From Lichina pygmaea (Eukaryota > Ascomycota > Lichinomycetes > Lichinales > Lichinaceae), in NCBI GenBank assembly GCA_963422465.1, contig OY730169.1, positions 3,906,001 through 3,970,000 of the forward strand: 64,000 nt of DNA, written 5' to 3'. This document shows positions 32,194 through 42,664 of the stretch, piece after piece (position 1 is the first letter of the stretch; every line of letters begins with the position of its first letter). A program made the position numbers and the translations under genes. Under the pieces are notes generated by a model that was given only the letters and a program-made list of their open reading frames with translations, made no database searches and was not told where the DNA came from.

Positions 32194-33004
32194 ATGCGCT
32201 CCTCATTATGCTCTAGTTTCCCGGTACGCTCCGTTAGTTACCGCCCAATCCAGACACCGCCATCACTAGCACGACGACCACGTGCAGCATGTCTTCCTAG
32301 GTCACCGACACCATGGTCGACTGCAACACCGGCAGCTGGGATCGCGGCATCTAGACTACTGTCGTCATTGCATGCCTCTTGGAAAACGGCCGATTCCAAT
32401 CGGACTTCGCTGGGATGCACCGACCCACTGCTGCTCTGCAGAAGGGGACAGAGACCGGGCGCCGCGCACACCATATCTAAGTGGTCTGCAGGGGAAACGG
32501 CGTCTGGAAGAGCAAGCTTTTCGACCACACCGCCGAGGAAGGGAAAGAAGCAGGCCCGACGGATAGACCGGCGGATAAGTGCGTGCATCCTTTCAAGCCA
32601 CATCCATTCCAATGCGCTCCCACGAGTTGACTTTCAGCTGATCCTCGCCATCTACAGCTCTGATACGGTATCACCTCTCGCACGCTCTCACGCCGCGGCC
32701 GCTCCGGTTCTCGCGGCTCCGCGCGCTGCGACACTGGACCATCCACCGGGCGTGGCAAATCCACCAGCGGCAGCAGCGAGACTCGTGCGAGAGGGAGCTC
32801 GAGCACATGTACAACAGCATGAGAGACGCGTGCGAGGCGCTCAGGACGCTCCCGGTCGGCGACGGCAGACACGGGCCGCAAGGGTATCTCTACCGCAAGG
32901 CGATGGAGAAGAAGGGCGTCTGGGACGATTGGCCCATCGAGGCCACGCGCGCCCAGACCGATTGGCCTAGCCGGGAGGGATGGAACGCCTCGTGGTCGAG
33001 ATGA
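32194..33004 (+). CDS. Mitochondrial large-subunit ribosomal protein mL40 (MRPL28 family)
   Basis: Two exons, 32194-32578 and 32658-33004, give about 243 aa. The splice makes RIDRRITLIRYHLSHALTPR, then PLRFSRLRALRHWTIHRAWQ, the family core. It is followed by Arg/Gln/Glu-rich helix, MYNSMRDACEALRTL and the typical C-terminus GYLYRKAMEKKGVWDDWPIE, ATRAQTDWPSREGWN. The first ~115 residues are basic, Ser/Arg rich and acid-poor, as expected for a mitochondrial targeting sequence (ending ASFSTTPPRKGKKQARR). The protein would be a structural part of the mitoribosome. The start could be one of several in-frame ATGs; 32194 gives the best presequence. The N-terminal region is longer than I would expect. 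Confidence 0.8.
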
Positions 33005-35091
33005 GCGATGTCGGGCAGTCTGTCTGGAAGCAATACTAGTTGACCAAAAGGGAGAAGGCCGTGCTCCATGTGGCCGAAGACAAGACTCAAGGCATAGCGC
33101 TCGCGCTACTCCGCAGCACTACAACATGTACATTCTTCTCTTCTTTGCAGTGCACGTCTCTTCCGTTGAACAAGATGGAAGTATCTGACTCTCTGGCATG
33201 GGGACTGATAACCACTCCTTCTGACTCTTGTCTTGGCGTCTCGAAGTCTCGAAGTCTTGGTCTCTTGGTCTCTTGATTTCCCGATATCTTGGTCTCTTGA
33301 TGTCCTGCTGTCCTGGTGTCTTGATATCTTTCCGTCCATGTTATCTATGGCATCAACGACGACCAGTAGCTGTGCTAGCGAGCAAAGAAAGATTTCCTTT
33401 CCCAACGATTAGAGATCAGGGAGGGAGGAAGGGGGTTTGGATCGTCGTTGTGATTAGGATGGGGATGACGGATTGGGCAGAAGAAAGACAAGAGTCTATT
33501 TCAGCGGTGGTAGGACTCGAGAGGTGGAATGAAACTCCACTTGGCCTTGATGTTACATGATATGTACAATAAAATCAATGAACTCACGTAAGAGACACTG
33601 ATGAGAAAAACAAGGTGACAAATCACAGCACACAGTACAGAGCTTTCTCCTCCATACAATTTCATTCCTCATATCTCCCCTCCTACGCCTTTCTGCTCCC
33701 CATCCCCCCGAAGGAAAAAAAAGACAAGGGGTGATACCACCTTGACGACATGAATACATCAGACATGCTGTACAGCCCAGACACTTGCACTCCGCTTTCG
33801 TAGCTGACAACATGTACAAGCTGCCCGTGTCCGCTCCGCACCAAAGTGCGGATGTGGATCTCACTTGCGGATGGAGAAACCAAAGATCAACATCTAAAAA
33901 AAGAGGGATGGGAAGAAGTGTGTACTGTCAGGACAGCAACGGCGGTATGTACTTATGTGCGTTTGGCCGGGGGAAAATGACATGTGAAGAGAGACGGCAA
34001 GATACTGCGGAGAATGTACATAGCATTGGGACTGCAGGACGATGGATATAGAGATGGATCGTTTGATAAGGAGGAAGCGCAACGAGAGAAGAAGCGCCGT
34101 CGAGACAAGGCCTGTACCGTACACCCCTCGTACCAGTCGTTGAACAGGAACGGTGACAGACAGTCGTAGGAACAGAATGAGTAGATAACATACGTACGCA
34201 CAGAGTATCACCTGACCGAAGTGAATCAGCAGTTTGATCATACTCAAGGGGAGGAACGAACGGACGGACGAACGAATGAGTAACGGGGTATACTAGAGAA
34301 ACGGCTGCGCGCGAGAGGAAAAGACCGAGCGCTAGGGAGGTGGAGAAAGAGAGAGCGAGTCCCAGTGCATGGCACGACAAATGGTCTTCCCCGCCAAGGC
34401 AGGATGTTGTGAATGAGCCACCAGGATCGCAGGTCATTTCTGTGAAGCACGAACGTGGCTGTGAACAGCAGTCGGACGTGTCTGGATCAGATGACTGGAG
34501 GAGACACCATGGTTCTGTTCACGCTGTAGGTGCGTGTGCGTGTGGGAGAGGTGATGACTGTCCCCCCGGTCAGCCGGGAAAATATGTGGGGTGGTAGTAC
34601 AAAGGGTATGAGTCTCGGATGTGTGAGGTAGGGCTAGGCTGGCTTCGTGCGCATCCCCTTCTGGCGTCTCTCCAGAGGGTAGCCTTTTTCAGGCTAGGCA
34701 GGGCAGTTTGACAAGGAAGATTAGGGAGAGGAGTGAAGAATCGATCGAGAGCGTGCGTCAATTGGAACTATGCATCGACCGGGAATAGGCATGACAGCTG
34801 GTCTGGTATGTGGGCTTGTACGCCTGACCGAATCCCCAGTCGAGCCCGACGGACGGTCTCGTGAAAGCGATGAGACGTGGTTGGCAGTGCGCCGAGGGTC
34901 AAGCCTGGTTCTGGGCTGTTCTTGGACGGAGGTATCGAGGCCTGTTAGGCGACGGCATGGCGACGGATTGTGACATGGCTGGATGCATAGAGGACGGACG
35001 GGTATCGTAGATCAAGCAGCTCCATGATTCCAGCGGATGGACGAACGGACAGACTCCAATGGAAGCCCCCTTCGCCGTCTAGACCAAGTCG
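33005..35091. other. Long stretch without a convincing gene
   Basis: No protein family or splice-linked gene seen over 2.1 kb. A degenerate 10-12-bp tandem repeat around TCTTGGTC/TCTCGAAG lies at 33236-33330. Many frames of 60-170 codons overlap on both strands with no motif. The part next to 35091 is the 3' flank of the Rho2 gene. Confidence 0.45.
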
Positions 35092-35888
35092 TCATACGAT
35101 GTTACAGCAACCCGCGCCCTCGCCCTTGTCGAATGTCAAGAGAGCGGCTCGTGTGGCGGCCTCAAAGACGTCGTCAACGCCCTCGCCCGTCAGAGACGAG
35201 CATTCTAGGTACTTCCTGGCGCCGATCTGATGCGCCACGTCGTTGCCGTCCTTGTAGGACACAAAGTGCTGGGATCGAAGCCGCATCTCTTCGATCGCGA
35301 TTGGATCTTCGCGGAGATCCTTCTTGAGACCGACGAGGATGATCGGTATACCGGGACAGCGCTCGGCGGCTTCCTCGACCCACTTTTTTGTCCAGACGTT
35401 AATCGTTGCGCGGGCTTGGAGGCACGCGGCCGGTGACGCACCTTGTGCCTGACGTTCTCTAAGGAGTCCTGTGTCTCGACCGAGAAGCCGATCAGGATCA
35501 CATGTGCTTTGGCGTAGGCCAGCGGTCGAAGCCGTTCGTAGTCCTCTTGGCCTGCCGTGTCCCATAGTGCAAGTTGCACCGATTTGCCGTCCACTCTGCA
35601 GTCTGTCACGTAATTCTCAAAAACCGTAGGCACCTGCACGCAGAACCCTTCAGCATCTCGGAATCGATCGCCAGATGCCCCAGGAATCGCAAAGGCGGGG
35701 ATGTTGCTGTGTACTGACATAATGCTACAGACGGACCAAGGCAGTACGTTAGCTTTGGCGCCGTTGGATTCACGCTGAGGTGACCATAAACCTACTGTGG
35801 GAAAATAGCCCAGCGTAAAGACGCTGAGTAAACTGGTTTTACCACATGCACCATCTCCGATGATCACCAGCTTCCTGTGACGATCCAT
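35092..35888 (-). CDS. rho2: Rho2-type small GTPase
   Basis: Four exons on the minus strand: 35888-35796, 35724-35719 (6 nt), 35633-35442 and 35382-35092; introns 71, 85 and 59 nt; 193 aa. P-loop [12 protein letters not shown], switch [16 protein letters not shown] (HY comes from the micro-exon), switch [19 protein letters not shown], base-binding LVGLKKDL (T/NKxD variant) and ECSSLTGEG (SAK-like). It ends CCNIV: a CAAX box (CNIV) for prenylation plus a neighbouring Cys that could be palmitoylated. [20 protein letters not shown] and [12 protein letters not shown] place it with fission-yeast Rho2, which acts at the plasma membrane in cell-wall alpha-glucan synthesis and the cell-integrity MAPK path. 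Skipping the micro-exon would delete two residues of the effector loop. Confidence 0.93.
35719..35724 (-). other. rho2: 6-nt micro-exon (CATTAT, His-Tyr) of rho2
   Basis: On the minus strand it reads ...GTCTGTAG|CATTAT|GTCAGT.... The upstream intron has donor GTAGGT and an ideal CTAAC branch point; the downstream one has donor GTCAGT and acceptor GTGCAG. Without it, exon 1 (...YFPT) and exon 3 (VPTVFENYV...) join in frame but lack the two residues between T and V that Rho GTPases have at this place. Confidence 0.8.
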
Positions 35889-36978
35889 GGATCAGTATGA
35901 GCAACTGCGCATCTAACATCAGAGATTGCAAAGATGACGAGTGGCTCAGCGCGGTTGCAGACGCTACAAAAAACCCAGAGCGAGGTTCAAATCGAGTCAA
36001 GGTGGTTTTCCAAACGCTGTAGTGGCATCACCTGCTTTGGCGGGAATTGCATGGCATCAACAGTTCAAGGGCAGAGGACCAATCAAGTTGCCAGACTGCA
36101 GCTGCCACGACGGGTCCATCCCTCTCTTGGAGAGCAGCGGCATTCATCCCGACGTACCTTCGCATAGCATTGTGCCCGCCTGACGGGTGTTGGCTCGTGG
36201 CCGTGGCCATCGTTCCGTCTATACAGGCGGAACTCTTTCAACGGGTGGACCCTGTTCAAGCACCGTCGGAGACTTTGAGACCGGTCCGAACGATGGAATC
36301 GAGCAGAGATCTGCTCAGACAGAGATGGTTGCGGAACGCTTGGGCGTAGGATACGCCAATATATGTGTCTGGGGCCCGATTGCCAGGCCAACGCTCGTGG
36401 GTATCGCCTCCCAAGCCCTTCCAAACGGCCGATGCAAGTCGTGACCGTCGATTTTTCAGAGCCCTTGTCCCCAAACGCGGTTGGGTGATATAGCAGAGCC
36501 CGCTGACGCAACGTCCGGAGTCTCCTCGTTGAGTCAGCCCTTCCTAGGGCGTACCCGCGCCCGTTCTGAGACGCTGCCGATCGACTCGGCTTCTCGTGTC
36601 AGCGCTTGCCACCCAAGCTGCGCGCTGCAAGAGTTTCTACTCTGGGACCTGGATCTGGGGAGCAGCCTGGTGACGAGCAGGCCGCTGTCGGGAGAGCCTC
36701 GCGTCGCCAAGAGAACCCGGCGATGCGAGTGGAACCTATCGATTGCAGTGTCGGACCCAATGACAGAGCGAAGCGCTGCAGGCGACTCGCAATCAGCTAT
36801 GCATAGAACAGCTTAGTGTTGGGGACACAAGACATTGCTCTGGCCAAACAACGTTATATACGTACGTAAGCACGGAGTACGTACGTCCGCGGAAGACAAC
36901 GGGAGATAAACACGAAAATCTGGATACTGTGGCTGATAATACTGTACGTACGTATCGTACGGGGATGAATTACTGCCG

Positions 36979-37011
<33 letters not shown>

Positions 37012-37715
37012 CAGTCACTGCCTGTTGTTATTGCTGGCTTATTTACTATGGCTTCTTATCAGGATCCCGGCATACAGCCATGGATATTGACGTCGAGTTC
37101 CCAATCGATCATGTCATACGTTACGCACGTATGTACGGAGTACCTCCGTACGTATGGGTACATACGTACTTCCGTACATAATTTATGGATGGTCATGAAG
37201 TACGTTACGTACGTAAGTTTACGTAGTTACGTACGTAACGTACCGAGGTACGTATGTAAATATGTACCTTCGTACCTCGTACAGTAGCCTTGGCAGCCGT
37301 GGCAGCCTACTCGTGAGTGCTGAGTAAGCTACGGTTGGCGGAGTACCTCTTACACGCAGTGAAAAGGGTGTGCTTACTAGTAAACTGGCTGACTCATCCA
37401 TGGCGTCAGCCTAGCCAATCACGGCGCAGATTTCATGCAACGACGACGGAGCGTACCAAATGTACCTGATACCGATGAGGAATGGGTGACGCTGTATCAC
37501 AACGCCGTTTCAACCCAGAGCCAACTCCATCGGTGTCAGGGGACCGCATGACAAGATCACGACCCCACAATCCCACCTTTGAGAGCTCTTCCAACAGATC
37601 TTGCTTGATCACTGGCTGTGACTGAGGACATACGTGTCTCACGTCGAATCCAGACCTGGGGTTTGACATTCCGTCGCCTCGTAAGATCTACGATATCACG
37701 TTTGGAGGGGCACCC
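35889..37715. other. Long stretch without a convincing gene
   Basis: No gene recognised in 1.8 kb between divergent rho2 and NST1. Dense TACGTA/GTACGTAC words occur at 36856-36960 and 37120-37280. A CTG run of about 10 copies is at 36979-37010. Several frames (such as 36083-36511 minus) have no motif. The 3' part should hold the NST1 promoter and 5' UTR. Confidence 0.5.
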
Positions 37716-40700
37716 ATGGCGGAGGGTCCCAGCAAAAAGTCGAAGAGGAAGAAGAGGTCTAAGAACGCTGGAGCCGGGCAGCATCAGAATGGATCTTCAA
37801 ACTTGATCGGGAACGGCTCGGCGGTGGCCCAAGTGCCCCCTCCCCCGCCCCCTCCGCCTCCACCGCTCGACACAGCTTCGTCCAAGGCGACCCACTCAAT
37901 CTCGCGAGACCGGATCTGGGATACCTCGACTCAAGAAGAGCGAGAGCGGATCAAGGAGTTCTGGCTCTCTCTCAGCGAGGAGGAGCGTCGCTCGCTCGTC
38001 AAGGTCGAGAAAGAGGCCGTGTTGCGAAAGATGAAAGAGCAGCAGAAGCACTCCTGTAGCTGTACCGTCTGTGGCCGGAAGCGCACCGCCATCGAGGAGG
38101 AGCTCGAGGTGCTCTACGATGCCTACTATCAAGAGCTCGAGCAGTACGCCAACCATCAGCAAGTGGATCTGGGAGGAGCGGCGCCGACGATGCCGCCGCC
38201 TCGGCGCTACGGTCACTTGCCCGCCGCCCATCCCTCGAACCACGTCCCGCCCGCCATGATCGATCACCGGTCGTCCAGGAGCCGGGTCGAGGAGCTACCC
38301 GACGATGAAGAGGACGAAGAGGACTACAGCGACGAGGAGGATGACGAGGACTACAGCGACGAAGAGATCGAACCCGATCCGCGAGGGCCGGCGGCCGATT
38401 TCTTCAACTTTGGAAATAGCCTCACCGTCCAAGGCGAGTGCGGCATTGGCTCGGCCCCAAACCGGCCCCTCGCAGCTTGCTGACTGACGCGAGGACGAGC
38501 ACAGGTGGCATATTGACGGTGGCGGATGACCTACTGAAAAACGACGGGAAGAAGTTTATCGAGATGATGGAACAACTGGCCGAGCGCCGAATGCAACGCG
38601 AGGAGGAGGCTCATTACGCCGCGTCCGGTCTCCATCCGTCCATGAGCGTCCCCGGCCAGAACGCACAGGCCGGCCACAACCACGCCCCGCCGCCAGAGGA
38701 CGAGGAGTACGACGAGGAGGAAGAGGAGGACTACGACAGCCAAGAGGAAGATGAGTTCGAGGAAGATGAGGTGGTCCGTCCGTATCTGTTGCGTCCGTAC
38801 ACAATGTGCTGACGCTGCTCAGGACGCCATGACGGAGCAGCAGAGAATGGAAGAAGGCCGACGCATGTTCCAGATATTCGCCGCTCGCATGTTCGAGCAA
38901 AGGGTACTGACGGCCTACAGAGAGAAGGTGGCCCAGGAGCGACAGAAGAAACTGCTGGAGGAGCTCGAAGAAGAGAGTCGGCTGGGAGCGCAACGCGAGC
39001 AGAAGCGAGCGAAGGAAGCGCAGAAAAAGAAGGACAGAAAGCGGATGCAGAAGATGGCCAAGGACGAAGAGCGGGCCCGCAAAGAGGCCGAAAAGGCAGC
39101 CGAGGAAGCGGCGGCGCGAGCCGTCGAAGAGAAGAGGGCGGAAGAGCAGCGGCTGAAGCGCGAGGAACAACGGAAGAAGAAGGAATCGGAGAAGAAAGCC
39201 CAGGAGGAGGAGCGCCTACGGAGAGAGGCCGAGAGGCAGAAGAAGCTGCAGGAGGAACGCGAACGACAGGCGGAGCAGGAACGCAAACACCGCGAGACCA
39301 AGGAGCGCGAAAAGAAGCGGAAGGACGAGGCTCGGAGGAAGGAGCGCGAGGAGCGCGAGAACCGAGACCGAGAGCTGAAGGAGAAGAAGGAGCGAGACGA
39401 GAAGGAGCGGAGAGCGCGAGAGGCGGCGGCCAAGGCCAAGGCCGACCAGGAGGTGAGGGAACGGATACGGAAGGAGGAAGCCACGCTCGCCGCCCAGCAA
39501 GCCGCCGCCGTGGCCCAGCTCGCTCCCCTGTCGACCTTCATGACGCCCATCCAAAGCTTGAAACGGCCGGCGCCGGCTCCGGCGCCGGTCCCGTCGGTGC
39601 CGGTGCCCCCGGGGCTGCCGGCGCAGCCGCGGCTTGGAAACGTCAAGTCTCCCCATCTGCAGATCGCGACGCCGGCGCTCCCGAAAGCGACCGCGCCGGG
39701 GCGAGCGCGGCAGGCGTCTCAACAGGGATCCGAGTCGTCCTCGCCGAAGACGCCGCACGTCCTGGCGCGGAAAGGTCCGTCCGTGTCGCCGAGCGTGACG
39801 TCGCAGCAGAGCAGCCCGGGTCCGATCGGGGCTCCTCGAAAGGCTTCGCTACCCCACGGTCAATCTCACCCGGCGCCGCCGTCCATCCCGATTCCGACGT
39901 CGATGCCCCCTCCCCCGGGCATGCCCTTGCTCTCACCGTCTGGATACTCGACGATGATGATGATGCAGCAACCACCACCACCACCACCAACACCGCAACC
40001 GCCATCGCAACCGCAACCGAGCGTCGCGAGCGCCGATCTGGCGACCAGCCTGCCCTCGGCCTTTCCGAGCTTCTCGCACCGACCGCCCGTCAGCATGGAG
40101 TCCGTCGGCTACGGTCACCATCAGCCGCCGATCCCTGCTCAGTTCCGCGGCTTCGCCCCGGTCAGCGTCATGTCCGGGCCGCAAGGTCCGGCCGCGATGA
40201 GACAGGGTCCGGCGGCACGGGGGCTGGCGATGGATCCGGCCCCGGGCGTGGCTCAGTACGGCCAGCAAGCTCCCATCGGCGCCCAGCCGGCCGCACCGTA
40301 CAGCAAGCACAGGGACACGATGCCGACGCACTCGCACTCGCACTCACGACAGCAGTCGATCGACACCCCCAACCTGGAGAGCTTGGAGATTCCGCCCCCG
40401 GCAGGTCCCATATCCAAACCGACCCCGATCCAGCGCCCCTCGAGCGTGTCTCGCCAACGACCGGACGCACGACGCGGTTCGCTTCCGAACGAGATCGACG
40501 ACCTCAGCGATCATCTCGGCAGCAGCGCTCTCCTCGATAGCAACGACGAGCCGTTCAGCCCCGAGACAGGGCTCGGCAGACGAGCGAGCGCGGCGCCGAT
40601 GCACCCTGCGCCCCGACGGGCCCAGTCAAGATACCCGTTTACTCCCATGTACCCGTCGGGCGTGAACTGTAGGTCTCGGCAGCGCTTCATTCCGTCCGTT

Positions 40701-41461
40701 TCCCCCAAGATGAGAAGCGTGCCGCTGACCCTGCTCGGCAGCAGCGGCAAAGGCGGACCCGGTCACTCTCGAGAGCCCAAGTCTGAGCTCGCACAGCTGG
40801 TCCGCAGCGCCTTCCTCGTTTGGTCCACCGAGCTACCCACGAAACCCTGCGTGGTCGCCATATCCAGGTAAGTCGGTCCAGAAGCACCAGGATCTGACGG
40901 CGTGGATCTGACGGCGTGGAACCCGGTACAGGTGGCTCCGGCTGGCCCAATTCCAACGCTTTCGGCATCATCGGGGGCGGACCTGGTCGCCCAAGCTTGT
41001 CTCGGCCCGTGAACGTGCGGCTCCTGATCGTCCAGGCCTGCAAGCAGTTGACGGCGGCGAAGAAATCCGGCGACGGCTTCCACGACCTCGGCGCGATCCT
41101 TCGCCAGATCGACCAGATTCGCCCGCCGACCGAGGCGCCGGTGCAGATGGCCGAGATGCTGGACATCTGCGAGACGGAAGGCGACGCGCAGAACGGCGGC
41201 GGCTTCTTCACGATCAAGACCGAAGGAGGCACCGGATCTGGACAGGCACAGGCACCAGGAGCGGGGACGGGATCGGGATCGGGTGTGGGACGGACGCTCG
41301 TGCGCCACGACGCTGCGGGGAACATGCCCGCGGCAGGTCGAGGAAGCATCGCACCTGGTGACATTGGGTCGCCCATTCCGGGCTCGTCCATCCCGAGCTT
41401 TGGCGGGTCCTCTCATTTTGCGTCGTCGACGTCCGGCATAGCTTCATCCTCGGGCTTCTAG
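37716..41461 (+). CDS. nst1: Stress response protein Nst1
   Basis: Five exons in phase: 37716-38433, 38505-38770, 38823-40668, 40742-40867 and 40932-41461; about 1161 aa. Intron 1 uses a GC donor (CAAG|GCGAGT). The conserved core is at about residues 60-148: [75 protein letters not shown]. Acidic patches follow, then [20 protein letters not shown] and [20 protein letters not shown], then about 200 residues of Lys/Glu/Arg/Ala coiled coil, a Pro/Ser/Gln-rich disordered part, and a conserved end ([39 protein letters not shown]). Yeast Nst1 influences salt tolerance with the splicing factor Msl1 and is found in P-bodies; the exact function is unknown. The acceptor of the fourth exon could also be three bases later. 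Confidence 0.92.
38434..38504 (+). other. nst1: GC-AG intron 1 of nst1
   Basis: The exon ends GTCCAAG and the intron begins GCGAGT and ends CACAG, 71 nt. Joining gives [12 protein letters not shown], matching the conserved Nst1 text. No GT donor nearby keeps the frame; the closest (GTCCAA) runs into a stop. Confidence 0.75.
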
Positions 41462-42664
41462 GGGCGCGACGATGGAGAGACTATGAAAGGAGCTGTTGTA
41501 CCGATATGCTCTCGGTCCCTTCCACATCTTTCTTCATCCATCCATCCTTTCTTCTCTTTACATGATAGCTTCTTTGTGCCCATATTTCGTTTCTTGTCTC
41601 TTCCCCTCCACAGCATATCGGTACTAGTTGCGTCGGTAGTGCCCGCCGTACCTGTCTACAGTGCCTACATAGTACCGTACCTGAGCTGATTCTACTGTAA
41701 CTGTACGTACAGACTGTTCTACGAGGTACGGTACTCCTGTACATATGTATTGGTGTCAGTAGTCACTTGTCTGTACTCATCCACACTGGTCAACACTGAA
41801 TACTCTGCTGTACAAGTAGGCCAACCCCCTCTTCCCTCCCCCAAGCCAGGAATAGCTGTCAGTCATAGACTGAGAGGCACTGAACTCTTCTCCTGGTCAG
41901 GAGACGAAAGAGTTATACTAGCAAGAAAGCACTTGGGGTTGGAGTTGAGACTGGGATTTCTACCTCATCTTAGTACCACCTACTGTACAAGTAGACTTTT
42001 GCAGGGACCTATCTTGATGGGAGGAGAGAGGGAAAGAAGAAGAGAAAGAGTTTAGACAGCTACTTGTACAAATCTGAAGTCAAGTGAGAGTACTGGTATG
42101 GAAAGAGAATTGTCCTGTTCAAAAGTCTTTCAGCTAATCAAGTCACCCAACTCAAGAGATTCTTTACTACTTGCAACTCTTTTTGCATGATCATGATGTG
42201 TGTGGACAAGTAGTCTGGCATGTCTGCTTCCTGGTTGACAGAATACACCTTGAAGAAAAGATGTGCTAACTCTTTCACGGCTGTTGAGAAGGATCTTTGT
42301 TTTTGGATTCTCTCACGCTCTGCAGTACCGGTAGGCCTTTGTTGTTGCATGGTTCTAGCTGCTCGCTGCTCCCAGTGCTGCTCTACAAGGTGGTCTCTAT
42401 CGCGGTGGTTGCTCCTTACTTAAGGCTGTGCCGGCTAATTCTTGGTGGCGCAGGAGCTCAACCCCGGGTGTCAGTGCTTCACCGTCACTTATCTCCGGAC
42501 TGGCGCCTTGGCAGTAGTGAGCTATTTCGGGCTCGACTACCTAGTGCCTCGGTTGGTCGGTGCTTCGGCGGCGCCACTTTCAACAGAAGCTTAGCGTGAG
42601 CGGGGAGCTGCTGTCTCGAAACAGCCTGACGGAAGGTTGCTCAAAGTTTCGAGCCCACCTTGAG
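41462..42664. other. Intergenic between NST1 and galactokinase
   Basis: No gene seen. GGTACGGTAC, CTGTACGTACAG and ACCGTACCTGAG words occur at 41670-41740. The right part is the galactokinase promoter region. Confidence 0.5.

Noticed and set aside
35930-36000. tRNA-like pair of boxes (TGGCTCAGCGCGG and GGTTCAAATCG)
   Set aside because: Acceptor and T-stem halves do not pair, so no cloverleaf forms.
38915-39646. 243-codon Ser/Arg-rich minus-strand frame
   Set aside because: Mirror of the Lys/Glu coiled-coil coding in nst1; codon bias artefact.
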